Below are positions 1-8,600 of a stretch of 46,374 bases of DNA, one piece after another. The translations under genes and the position numbers were made by a program. This DNA is from CAZWDL01 sp964632995. GTDB taxonomy: Bacteria > Bacteroidota > Bacteroidia > Chitinophagales > Saprospiraceae. Where the stretch lies: the NCBI GenBank assembly GCA_964632995.1, contig CAZWDL010000053.1, positions 1 through 46,374 on the forward strand, given 5' to 3'. Position 1 is the stretch's first letter, and every line of letters starts with the position of its first letter. The notes beneath the pieces were generated by a model. The model was given only the letters and a program-made list of their open reading frames with translations, was not told the DNA's origin and ran no database searches.

Positions 1-191
1 TAAAACGGGTCGGGGGTTCGAACTAAGCGAAGCGGTCTCACGACCGAAGGGAGTAGTTTAGCGAAGCGAGTAAGCTCTCTGCCGGCTTAAAACCTGGCAG
101 ATACTTTGGTCTGGAACTTTTTCAAGCCGGATAAAGTTGTTACCTTCGCTTCGCTTGTGAACAGATTGCTGAAATCATTTGACATATTTGC
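1..191. other. Leader region before the tRNA cluster, no gene seen
   Basis: No convincing coding sequence. The nonamer agcgaagcg occurs near 28-36 and 71-79 and, inverted, near 146-155, so this looks like low-grade repeat debris. The reading frames that cross this stretch run into the tRNA-Tyr gene and are not credible genes. A TAnnTTTG-like box ends at 190, immediately before the mature tRNA. That is too close to serve as its promoter, so the tRNA promoter is not identified. Confidence 0.4.
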
Positions 192-274
192 GGGGGTGCG
201 CCGGAGTTGGAGAGCCGGGGCAGACTGTAAATCTGTTGTCTCAGACTGAGTAGGTTCGAATCCTACCACCCCCA
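192..274 (+). tRNA. tRNA-Tyr (anticodon GTA)
   Basis: A cloverleaf of 83 nt. The acceptor stem GGGGGTG (192-198) pairs with CACCCCC (267-273), with discriminator A at 274. The anticodon GTA lies at 227-229 in a seven-base loop. The long variable arm is typical of bacterial class II tRNA-Tyr, and the T arm carries the usual ggttcgaatcc. The 3' CCA is not encoded, so it must be added after transcription. It is the first of three tRNA genes ahead of tuf. Confidence 0.95.
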
Positions 275-381
275 CTTAGCCTCGCCGCAGCCCCGTTTTA
301 TCAAAAGCGGGAAGAAGGCGGGCAGTGTCCACCAAATTCTGATAGTTATCAGATTGGATTATTGGGCTTTTGACATTACAG

Positions 382-440
382 CCCGCCTTTGCTAATGCTA
401 CGGCGGGTAAAACTTGCCTTCGCCAGAGGCTACGGCAAGT
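382..440. repeat. Two adjacent diverged hairpin repeats
   Basis: Two neighbouring hairpins share a loop-side motif ending gctacggc. The first pairs CCCGCC (382-387) with GGCGGG (402-407). The second pairs ACTTGCC (412-418) with GGCAAGT (434-440). Each is followed by taaaa. The stems differ in sequence yet remain paired, so these look like two copies of one short palindromic intergenic repeat. They sit directly before tRNA-Gly and might also mark a tRNA processing region. Confidence 0.6.
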
Positions 441-444
441 AAAA

Positions 445-517
445 GCGGGCGTAGCTCAGTTGGTAGAGCATCAGCCTTCCAAGCTGAGGGTCGCGGGTTC
501 GAGTCTCGTCGCCCGCT
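445..517 (+). tRNA. tRNA-Gly (anticodon TCC)
   Basis: A 73-nt cloverleaf. The acceptor stem GCGGGCG (445-451) pairs with CGCCCGC (510-516), with discriminator T at 517. The anticodon TCC is at 478-480 in the loop cttccaa and reads GGA/GGG codons. The D arm (gctcagttggtagagc) and T arm (gggttcgagtc) are canonical. CCA is not encoded. Confidence 0.95.
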
Positions 518-663
518 CTTCTTTGAAAAGCCGGATTTACCGGGGAATTTAAGTGCGGAAATCATCATTTAGAATACTAAGGCAGATATCTGCAGATTTT
601 CCTGAGCAGTTCCATTCATTTGAACGGTAAGCGTGCACAGCTGAAGTCAAAACAAACGGACAA

Positions 664-735
<72 letters not shown>

Positions 736-793
736 CTGAGAATAAAACTAAAATTGTAAACTACTTTAACTTCGTATCCAAAATTCATTACCG

Positions 794-1990
794 ATGGCTA
801 AGGAAACATTTGAAAGGACGAAACCGCACCTCAACGTCGGGACGATCGGACACGTAGACCACGGTAAGACTACGCTTACTGCGGCCATTACTTATGTTCT
901 ATCCGCAGACGGACTGGCAGAGAGAAAAGATTACGACACTATCGATGCCGCTCCGGAAGAAAAGGAGCGTGGTATTACGATCAATACAGCTCACGTAGAG
1001 TATCAGACGGCTAATCGTCATTACGCACACGTGGACTGCCCAGGTCACGCTGACTATGTAAAGAACATGGTTACGGGTGCTGCTCAAATGGACGGCGCCA
1101 TCCTGGTAGTGGCAGCTACAGACGGTCCGATGCCCCAGACGCGCGAGCACATCCTGCTGGCTCGTCAGGTTGGTGTACCGCAAATCGTTGTCTTCATGAA
1201 CAAAGTCGACCTCGTGGACGATCCCGAGATGCTCGAGCTGGTTGAAATGGAGGTCCGCGAATTGCTCGATCAGTACGAATTCGACGGCGACAACGCCTCG
1301 ATCATTGCCGGTTCTGCACTGAAAGCACTGGAAGGTGATGCTGAGAATGTTCAGAAGATCAAAGATTTGATGGCAGCTGTTGACAGCGACATTCCGGAGC
1401 CCGAGCGTGCCATTGACAAGCCTTTCCTGATGCCGGTTGAGGACGTTTTCTCAATCACGGGTCGTGGTACGGTTGCTACCGGACGTATCGAACGCGGGGT
1501 CATCAAAGTGGGGGACTCTGTAGAAATCATCGGTATGATGAGTGAAGGCGAAAAGCCCATCACTTCCACCGTTACCGGTGTAGAGATGTTCCGCAAGATC
1601 CTGGATCGCGGTGAAGCAGGCGATAATGCAGGTTTGCTTCTTCGCGGTGTCAATAAGGAAGATATCAAGCGCGGTATGGTTATCTGTGAGCCCGGCTCGG
1701 TAAATCCTCACAAGGAATTCAAGTGTGAGGTTTACGTGCTGAGCAAAGAGGAAGGTGGCCGTCATACACCCTTCTTCAATGGATACCGCCCGCAGTTTTA
1801 TTTCCGCACCACCGATGTTACCGGTGACGTGACCCTGCCCGACGGCGTTGAAATGGTCATGCCTGGTGATAACGTTTCGCTGGAAGTTAAGCTGCTCAAC
1901 ACCATCGCCATGGAAAAAGGCCTTCGCTTCGCTATCCGCGAAGGTGGCCGCACTGTAGGCGCTGGTCAGGTAACGGAGATCATCGACTAA
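794..1990 (+). CDS. tuf: Elongation factor Tu
   Basis: The GTPase that carries aminoacyl-tRNA to the ribosomal A site. The 398-residue product matches the family length. The GTP-binding motifs are intact: GHVDHGKT at residues 19-26, DCPGH at 81-85 and NKVD at 136-139. Domains 2 and 3 follow (about 210-398), including RGTVATGRIERG. The ATG at 794 gives the standard MAKETFERTKPH start. It follows tRNA-Thr and precedes tRNA-Trp and secE, the usual bacterial tufB-type neighbourhood, and is probably co-transcribed with them. No frame disruption is seen. Confidence 0.98.
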   Translation: MAKETFERTKPHLNVGTIGHVDHGKTTLTAAITYVLSADGLAERKDYDTIDAAPEEKERGITINTAHVEYQTANRHYAHVDCPGHADYVKNMVTGAAQMDGAILVVAATDGPMPQTREHILLARQVGVPQIVVFMNKVDLVDDPEMLELVEMEVRELLDQYEFDGDNASIIAGSALKALEGDAENVQKIKDLMAAVDSDIPEPERAIDKPFLMPVEDVFSITGRGTVATGRIERGVIKVGDSVEIIGMMSEGEKPITSTVTGVEMFRKILDRGEAGDNAGLLLRGVNKEDIKRGMVICEPGSVNPHKEFKCEVYVLSKEEGGRHTPFFNGYRPQFYFRTTDVTGDVTLPDGVEMVMPGDNVSLEVKLLNTIAMEKGLRFAIREGGRTVGAGQVTEIID

Positions 1991-2009
1991 CTTTGAAGTC
2001 GGAACTGGG

Positions 2010-2047
2010 AAGTCGGAAATCGGAATCATTATTCCGACTTCCGATTT
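2010..2047. repeat. Long stem-loop between tuf and tRNA-Trp
   Basis: Bases 2010-2026 pair with 2031-2047 around a CATT loop: about 17 positions with one A-C mismatch and one G-T pair. No T-run follows on either strand, so it is not a canonical intrinsic terminator. A related tract (ttccgccttccgatttcc) is seen near 21213-21230. The arms are built from repeated gtcggaa/ttccgac blocks, which points to a dispersed palindromic repeat. It could also be a processing site separating tuf mRNA from tRNA-Trp. Confidence 0.7.
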
Positions 2048-2067
2048 CCGCATTCCGACTTCGATGA

Positions 2068-2140
2068 ACGGGCATAGCTCAACTGGTAGAGCGACGGTCT
2101 CCAAAACCGTAGGCTGGGGGTTCGAGTCCTCCTGCCCGTG
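2068..2140 (+). tRNA. tRNA-Trp (anticodon CCA)
   Basis: A 73-nt cloverleaf. The acceptor stem ACGGGCA (2068-2074) pairs with TGCCCGT (2133-2139), with discriminator G at 2140. The anticodon CCA is at 2101-2103 in the loop ctccaaa, with a stem ACGGT/ACCGT. The order tuf - tRNA-Trp - secE - nusG is conserved in many bacteria and supports the call. The 3' CCA tail is not encoded. Confidence 0.95.
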
Positions 2141-2274
2141 CTAAGAAGATCTATCGATTTCATGTTTGTTGGCCGTTGTGGGTTGAAAAAATCCTTTGCT
2201 GTAGTAACATACGCTTGTTTTCGCAGCAGGGAGCTCAACTTACAACGGCCAACTAACAATTTTAAGCGACAGCA

Positions 2275-2463
2275 ATGGACAGAATTACGCTTTATATTAA
2301 AGAGAGTTATAACGAGCTCGTCAATAAGGTGACCTGGCCTAGTTGGTCCAACCTTTACAGTAGCACCATCCTCGTGTTGGTAGCTTCCCTGATCCTGGCA
2401 TTGATCATTTTTGTGATGGATGCCATTTCTAAAGGAGTACTGGACCAGATCTACGGCTTGTAA
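2275..2463 (+). CDS. secE: Preprotein translocase subunit SecE
   Basis: A small inner-membrane subunit that stabilises SecY in the general secretion channel. The 62-residue protein is of the short, single-span type: an amphipathic N-terminal helix with the family motif around KVTWPSW (residues 18-24), then one membrane segment at about 30-49. The ATG at 2275 is chosen because the first residues match the family pattern and it sits 134 bases after tRNA-Trp. nusG starts 16 bases after its stop, the classic secE-nusG pair. Confidence 0.95.
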   Translation: MDRITLYIKESYNELVNKVTWPSWSNLYSSTILVLVASLILALIIFVMDAISKGVLDQIYGL

Positions 2464-2479
2464 TTTGAATTAAGATCTG

Positions 2480-3028
2480 ATGTCGGAAGATAAAAAGTGG
2501 TACTCTCTGCGGGTGATCAGCGGAAAAGAACGCAAGATCAAAGAACGCATCGAATTGGAAATCCAGCGTAACAACTGGAAAGATTTCCTAACACAGGTGC
2601 TCGTTCCTACGGAGAAGGTATACAAGATTAGAAATGGTAAAAAAGTAATTTCTGAGCGAAATATCCTTCCCGGATATATTTTGCTGGAAGCAATTCCCGC
2701 GCGCCTGACAGGCGAGGTGATTACCACTATTGCCAATATTCCGAACGTCATCCATTTTCTGGGGCGGAACAACCCGATCCCCATGCGGCCGGCTGAAGCC
2801 AATCGCATGCTGGGCAAGGTTGATGAGTCACAGGATGCCGGCGAAGCGCTCATTGAGCCTTTCATCGTCGGCGAAACAGTTAAGATCATCGACGGGCCCT
2901 TCAGTGAATTTGTTGGGGACATCCAGGAGGTCAACGAGGAAAAGAAAAAACTCAAAGTAATCGTCAAAATCTTCGGTCGGGGAACCGAAGTGGAATTGAA
3001 TTTCATGCAGGTCGAAAAGCAGTCCTAG
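2480..3028 (+). CDS. nusG: Transcription antitermination factor NusG
   Basis: Binds RNA polymerase and couples it to Rho or the ribosome. The 182-residue product has an N-terminal NGN domain (about 1-110, beginning KWYSLRVISGKE) and a C-terminal KOW domain (about 128-180, around VGETVKIIDGPF). The NGN signature ending in LPGYILLE is present. It follows secE by 16 bases and precedes the L11 gene, the universal order. No insertions or frameshifts are visible. Confidence 0.96.
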   Translation: MSEDKKWYSLRVISGKERKIKERIELEIQRNNWKDFLTQVLVPTEKVYKIRNGKKVISERNILPGYILLEAIPARLTGEVITTIANIPNVIHFLGRNNPIPMRPAEANRMLGKVDESQDAGEALIEPFIVGETVKIIDGPFSEFVGDIQEVNEEKKKLKVIVKIFGRGTEVELNFMQVEKQS

Positions 3029-3078
3029 CATTGCCGGCCGACCCTGATTGCGTATCTATAAAAGTCATCCGGCTTTAG

Positions 3079-3103
3079 TTCCCGGCCTCTTCGAAGCCGG
3101 GAA
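3079..3103 (+). promoter_or_regulatory. Stem-loop in the nusG-rplK spacer
   Basis: TTCCCGGC (3079-3086) pairs perfectly with GCCGGGAA (3096-3103) around a nine-base loop. No T-run follows. In many bacteria ribosomal protein L1 represses its own rplK-rplA mRNA through a leader site in this position, so this hairpin is a candidate. The L1 target itself was not confirmed. Confidence 0.45.
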
Positions 3104-3189
3104 TGCTTCCCTGAGGCCGGGGCTGTCCATCGCGCCTTCCCCAGCGGATGCAGGTGGACGAAAGAGTGAATAAGTTAAAACGACAAAAA

Positions 3190-3642
3190 ATGGCTAAAGA
3201 AGTAGAAGGTTTTATAAAACTTCAAGTTAAGGGTGGACAAGCCAACCCTGCCCCTCCGGTGGGTCCTGCCCTCGGTGCAAAAGGGGTGAATATCATGGAG
3301 TTTTGCAAGCGGTTTAACGCCAAAACTCAGGATCAGCCCGGGAAGCTGTTGCCGGTAGTGATTACCGTATTTAAAGATAAGTCCTTTGAGTTTATTATCA
3401 AAACGCCGCCGGCTGCCATTCAGCTCATGGAAGCGGCTAAGCTCAAAGGAGGTTCCGGTGAACCCAACCGCATCAAAGCCGGTTCGGTAACCTGGGATCA
3501 GGTTAAGGCCATCGCCGAAGATAAGATGCCCGACCTCAACGCGTTCACTATCGAGTCAGCCATGAAAATGGTCGCCGGTACCGCCCGCAGCATGGGCATT
3601 ACCGTAAAAGGAACGCCTCCCTGGGAGAAAGTGGAAGGATAA
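3190..3642 (+). CDS. rplK: 50S ribosomal protein L11
   Basis: Binds the GTPase-associated region of 23S rRNA. From the ATG at 3190 the protein is 150 residues and begins MAKEVEGFIKLQVKGG, matching the family. A longer frame opens at 3148, but its 14 extra residues (MQVDERVNKLKRQK) are unlike L11 and are rejected. The proline-rich motif PAPPVGPALG and the C-terminal rRNA-binding half (GTARSMGI near the end) are present. It lies between nusG and rplA, as expected. Confidence 0.96.
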   Translation: MAKEVEGFIKLQVKGGQANPAPPVGPALGAKGVNIMEFCKRFNAKTQDQPGKLLPVVITVFKDKSFEFIIKTPPAAIQLMEAAKLKGGSGEPNRIKAGSVTWDQVKAIAEDKMPDLNAFTIESAMKMVAGTARSMGITVKGTPPWEKVEG

Positions 3643-3696
3643 AAAGACTCAAGGGCCTTAAATCCTTCAGTCATCCAACATTATTAGAAAGAGGGA

Positions 3697-3717
3697 GTTC
3701 CGCCCCCGAGGCGGGAC
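3697..3717 (+). promoter_or_regulatory. Stem-loop in the rplK-rplA spacer
   Basis: GTTCCGCC (3697-3704) pairs with GGCGGGAC (3710-3717), with one G-T pair, around the loop cccga. It lies 24 bases before the L1 start codon and has no T-run. It could affect translation of rplA or be an RNA-processing site. The function is inferred from position only. Confidence 0.4.
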
Positions 3718-3741
3718 GTCAACACCTCAAAACGATTCATT

Positions 3742-4440
3742 ATGAAAAAAAACAGTAAAAAGAGAAAAGCCGCAGAAGCTAAGGTGGATCGGGAGCACTA
3801 CTACTCGCTGCCCGAAGCGACCCAACTCGTCAAAGAGGCCAATATCGCCAGCTTTGATGCATCGGTCGACCTGCACATACGGCTCGGAATCGACCCCCGT
3901 AAAGCCGATCAGGCGCTGAGGGGCACGGTCAACCTGCCACACGGCACAGGCAAAACCAAGCGGGTAGCAGTATTCTGCACGCCTGATAAAGAAGAAGAGG
4001 CTAAAGCAGCCGGAGCCGATTACGTCGGCCTGGATGAACTCGTTAAAAAAGTACAGGATGGATGGACGGACTTTGACGTCGCCATCGCACAGCCTCAAGT
4101 TATGGCGCAAGTCGGTAGAGTAGGCCGGATCCTCGGCCCGCGCGGCCTGATGCCGAACCCGAAAACGGGAACGGTTACCCAGGATATCGCCGCCGCCGTA
4201 GAAGATGTTAAAAGCGGTAAGATTTCTTTTCGCGTCGATAAATACGGAATTATCCATGCTTCAATTGGTAGAGTGTCTTTCTCTGCGGAACAATTGCGCG
4301 ACAATGCTGATGAACTGCTTTCCGCACTTCAGCGCATGAAGCCTGCTTCCGCAAAAGGTACTTATATGAAGACCATTACCGTGGCCAGTACGATGAGCCC
4401 CGGTATCAAGGTGGATCCAAAGAATTTCCGTCTAGTCTAA
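3742..4440 (+). CDS. rplA: 50S ribosomal protein L1
   Basis: Binds helices 76-78 of 23S rRNA at the L1 stalk and in many bacteria represses translation of its own operon. The 232 residues match the usual length. Recognisable segments are the N-terminal lysine-rich start, the central VGRVGRILGPRGLMPNPKTGT signature (about residues 126-146), and the C-terminal SSTMSPGIKVD-like ending (here ASTMSPGIKVDP). The ATG at 3742 follows an AT-rich spacer. rplJ follows after 19 bases. Confidence 0.97.
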   Translation: MKKNSKKRKAAEAKVDREHYYSLPEATQLVKEANIASFDASVDLHIRLGIDPRKADQALRGTVNLPHGTGKTKRVAVFCTPDKEEEAKAAGADYVGLDELVKKVQDGWTDFDVAIAQPQVMAQVGRVGRILGPRGLMPNPKTGTVTQDIAAAVEDVKSGKISFRVDKYGIIHASIGRVSFSAEQLRDNADELLSALQRMKPASAKGTYMKTITVASTMSPGIKVDPKNFRLV

Positions 4441-4459
4441 TTTAAAAATCGGTTGAATT

Positions 4460-4990
4460 ATGACCAGAGCAGAAAAAACAGCTACCATTGAAGCCTTGAA
4501 GGATAAACTGGAAAATATAGAGTATTTCTATGTTACCGACTCCTCGACGCTTTCGGTAGACGAAGTAAACAAGTTCCGGGGAATGTGCTTTGAAAAAGGG
4601 ATCGAGATGCGCGTCGTCAAGAATACCCTGCTGAAAAAAGCAATCGAAGCTATCTCCGAAGAAAAAAATTACGACGAATTACTTGAGGCGCTCAAAGGAC
4701 CTACGGCCCTCCTGTTCACGGATACGGCTAACGCGCCGGCCCGCGTACTCAAGGAATTCCGCAAAGATCATGAAAAGCCCACGCTCAAGGCGGCTTACAT
4801 CGATACCGATGTATTCTTCGGGGATGATCAGATCGATAGGCTCTCCCAGCTCAAGTCAAAGGAAGAGCTCGTCGGCGAAATCATTTCCCTGTTGCAATCG
4901 CCCGCCAAAAACGTTATCAGCGCCCTGCAGTCGGGAGGCAACACCCTCTCCGGCTTGCTCAAAGCACTGGAAGAGCGTGGCAGTGAATAA
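4460..4990 (+). CDS. rplJ: 50S ribosomal protein L10
   Basis: Forms the base of the ribosomal stalk and holds the L7/L12 dimers. The 176-residue product begins MTRAEKTATIEALKDKL, typical of the Bacteroidota L10 type, and contains the GPTALLFT and NTLLKKA blocks of the globular rRNA-binding domain. The alanine- and leucine-rich C-terminal helix (about 140-176) is the usual L12 docking region. It is followed by rplL after 66 bases. Confidence 0.96.
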   Translation: MTRAEKTATIEALKDKLENIEYFYVTDSSTLSVDEVNKFRGMCFEKGIEMRVVKNTLLKKAIEAISEEKNYDELLEALKGPTALLFTDTANAPARVLKEFRKDHEKPTLKAAYIDTDVFFGDDQIDRLSQLKSKEELVGEIISLLQSPAKNVISALQSGGNTLSGLLKALEERGSE

Positions 4991-5056
4991 GGCTTCCAAG
5001 CTTCAATATAGCGCACGATATTTTTATTATCGTCAAAAATTAAAAAACCATTTACA

Positions 5057-5440
5057 ATGGCTGATTTAAAAGAATTTGCAGAACAGTTGGTTAACCTTAC
5101 CGTTAAAGAGGTAAGTGACCTGGCCGACATTCTGAAAGAAGAATACGGCATAGAGCCGGCTGCTGCAGCTGTAGCAGTTGCTGCTCCCGGCGCCGGAGGC
5201 GGTGGTGGCGAAGCTGCCGTCGAAGAAAAGACTGAGTTTGACGTCGTGCTGAATTCGGCAGGTTCTGCAAAACTCAAAGTAGTAAAAGAGGTCAAAAACT
5301 TGCTTGGTATTGGACTGAAAGATGCTAAAGAATTGGTGGACGGTGCTCCCAACACGATTAAGGAGGCTGTTCCCAAGGAAGAAGCTGAAAATATTAAGCA
5401 AACTCTCGAAGGCGTAGGTGCGGAAGTTGAACTGAAATAA
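5057..5440 (+). CDS. rplL: 50S ribosomal protein L7/L12
   Basis: The mobile stalk protein that recruits and stimulates translational GTPases. The 127 residues comprise an N-terminal dimerisation and L10-binding domain (about 1-34), an Ala/Gly-rich flexible hinge (about 35-52, including GAGGGGGEAA) and the C-terminal factor-binding domain (about 58-127) with the signature GIGLKDAKELVD. The start at 5057 gives the standard MADLKEFAEQL. A 221-base spacer with a strong hairpin separates it from rpoB. Confidence 0.97.
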   Translation: MADLKEFAEQLVNLTVKEVSDLADILKEEYGIEPAAAAVAVAAPGAGGGGGEAAVEEKTEFDVVLNSAGSAKLKVVKEVKNLLGIGLKDAKELVDGAPNTIKEAVPKEEAENIKQTLEGVGAEVELK

Positions 5441-5512
5441 TCGATTTCCTCACTAAAAGCCGGAAGGTTACGCTTAATGGTCCATATTAAGTCAGCTTTT
5501 GGCAAGACAGAA

Positions 5513-5544
5513 GGCTTAGCGAGTTGGTGACAACTGGCTAAGCC
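5513..5544 (+). promoter_or_regulatory. Strong stem-loop in the rplL-rpoB spacer
   Basis: GGCTTAGC (5513-5520) pairs with GCTAAGCC (5537-5544). An inner AGTTG/CAACT stem is separated from it by a single G-G mismatch and closed by a GTGA loop, giving about 13 pairs. No T-run follows, so full termination is unlikely. In Escherichia coli the same spacer holds a partial terminator and an RNase III site that adjust the ratio of ribosomal protein to polymerase. A comparable role here is inference. Confidence 0.55.
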
Positions 5545-5661
5545 TGTCGTCGTATAAATAAGTTCATACTTTTTTGAACTTTTTGATGTCTAATTGGGTA
5601 TTATAATGTTGGTGGCCTTTAGAATGCTATAGGTATACCACTAAATAAATTCGGATCGCAC

Positions 5662-8600
5662 ATGACAGTAAACGGCAAGGTACAAAACGCTGAAGCAAAG
5701 CGGATCAACTTCGGCAAAATTAAACTCTCCTCTCAATACCCTGATTTATTAGAAATACAATTGAAATCCTTTCAGGAGTTCTTCCAGTTGGAAACGACGC
5801 CTGAAAACCGCATTAACGAGGGACTTTACAAAGTTTTTCAGGAAAACTTTCCCATCACCGATGCGAGAAACATCTTTGTATTAGAATTTCTCGACTACTT
5901 CGTCGACCCGCCCCGCTACACCATCGATGAGTGTATGCAGCGTGGGTTGACTTATAGCGTGCCGCTCAAGGCAAAACTCCGCTTGTCTTGTAATGACGAA
6001 GAGCACGTCGACTTCCAGACGATCGTCCAGGACGTCTTCCTGGGGAATATCCCCTATATGACGCCCAAAGGTACTTTCGTCATCAACGGAGCCGAACGCG
6101 TCATCGTCTCACAGCTGCATCGCTCACCCGGGGTATTCTTCGGTCAGAGCTTCCACCCGAACGGGACGAAAATCTATTCGGCCCGAGTTATTCCCTTTAA
6201 AGGGGCCTGGATGGAGTTCGCTACCGATATTAATACGGTGATGTATGCATATATCGACCGTAAGAAAAAATTCCCGGTGACCACGCTGCTGCGCGCTATC
6301 GGCTTCGATACCGATAAAACCATCCTCGATATCTTCGACCTGGCTGATGAGGTGAAAGCCACCCGCGACGACCTGGAAAACGCCGTGGGCCGCAAACTGG
6401 CCGCCCGCGTGCTGCGCTCCTGGACGGAAGACTTCGTAGACGAGGATACCGGCGAGGTCGTCACCATCGAACGGAATGAAATCATTCTGGAACGCGATGT
6501 GGTCCTCGATGAAGACAACATCGAGCTCATCCTCGAAGCGGAAACCGAGAACGTTATCCTTCAGAAAGAGGATATCGATCAGGATTACTCCATTATATAT
6601 AATACGCTGCAGAAAGACCCCTCCAGCTCGGAAATGGAAGCAGTGCAGTATATCTATCGCCAACTGCGCGGCACTGATCCTCCGGATGAAGAAACCGCCC
6701 GCGGCATTATCGATAAGTTGTTCTTCTCCGACAAGCGCTACAACCTCGGTGAGGTAGGACGCTATAAAATCAACCGGAAGCTCAACCTCGAAATCGATAA
6801 CGAAACACTGGTATTGACCAAAGAGGATATCATCGCCATCGTCAAATATCTCGTCAGCCTGATGAACCAGAAGGCCGAGATTGACGATATCGACCACCTC
6901 TCAAACCGCCGCGTGCGGACCGTCGGCGAACAGCTCTACGCCCAGTTTGGCGTAGGCCTCGCCCGTATGGCCCGCACTATCCGCGAGCGGATGAACGTGC
7001 GGGACAACGAGGTGTTCACCCCGATCGATTTGATCAATGCCCGTACCCTGTCTTCGGTGATCAACTCTTTCTTCGGAACCAGCCAGCTGTCTCAGTTTCT
7101 CGACCAAACCAACCCGCTGTCGGAAATTACCCACAAGCGCCGCATTTCGGCACTCGGCCCCGGCGGCTTATCCCGGGAACGCGCGGGCTTCGAAGTGCGT
7201 GACGTGCACTATTCACACTACGGACGCCTCTGTACCATCGAGACGCCGGAAGGACCAAATATCGGTCTCATCTCCACGCTCTGCGTACATGCCAAGGTCA
7301 ATAAAATGGGTTTCCTCGAAACACCCTATCGACGGGTAGAAGAGGGCGTCGTCGATATGGTCAGTGACGTGCAATATCTGTCGGCTGAAGGGGAAGACTT
7401 TAAAAGGATCGCCCAGGCCAATGCCCCGCTCGATGAGAAAGGCGCTTTCGAATCTGAACGGATTAAGTGCCGCGAACACGGCGACTTCCCCGTTCTGACA
7501 CCGGAAGAAATTGAATTCATGGATGTCGCCCCCAACCAGATTGTGGGGGTATCGGCCTCAATGATTCCCTTCCTGGAAAATGATGACGCCAACCGCGCCC
7601 TGATGGGCTCCAACATGCAGCGTCAGGCTGTACCGCTGATCCGTCCGAGCTCGCCCGTGGTAGGCACCGGACTGGAAGGCAAGGTGGCTCGCGATTCGCG
7701 CATGCTGATCAATGCCGAGGCTGACGGCGTCGTGGAATACGTGGATGCCAACGAAATCGTCATCCGCTACGATCGCACCGAGGAACAGCAACTCGTCTCC
7801 TTTGAAGATGCGCGGAAAACCTATAAACTGACCAAGTTCCGCCGGACCAACCAGGGAACCTGTATCAACCTCAAGCCGATCGTCCGCCGCGGCGATCGCG
7901 TTGAAAGAGGAGATATTCTCTGCGACGGCTACGCAACGGAAAAAGGCGAACTGGCCCTGGGCCAGAACCTGAAAGTAGCTTTCATGCCCTGGAAAGGATA
8001 CAACTTCGAGGACGCCATCGTGCTCTCCGAGCGCGTGGTTCGCGAAGATATCTTCACCTCTCTGCATATCGAACACTTTGAACTCGACGTGCGCGACACC
8101 AAACTCGGAGAGGAGGAACTGACCAACGATATCCCGAACGTCAGCGAAGAAGCTACCAAGGACCTCGACGAAAATGGAATCATTCGCGTCGGCGCCTGGA
8201 TCAAGGAAGGCGATATCCTTATTGGAAAAATCACCCCGAAAGGGGAGTCAGACCCGACACCGGAGGAAAAACTGCTGCGCGCCATCTTTGGTGACAAAGC
8301 CGGCGACGTGAAGGATGCTTCACTGAAAGCGCCCCCGTCTACTAATGGTATCGTCATCGACAAGCAGCTCTTCGCCCGCGCCAAGAAAGACAAAGTTCAG
8401 AAGGCACAGGAAAAAGATCTGCTGACCAAACTGGAGGACCAGCACAAAATCGCTATCAACGAACTGAAGACCATACTGATCGATAAACTGCTGTCTCTTG
8501 TCAAGGATAAAACCTCGCAAGGAGTCCGCAGCATTTACAACGAGCAGCTCATTCCCAAAGGAACCAAGTTCACTCAGGAACTGCTGCGCGATATTGAATA

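Noticed and set aside
1..40. gggttcgaac near position 14, resembling a tRNA T arm
   Set aside because: No pairing acceptor or anticodon arm is present in the visible sequence.
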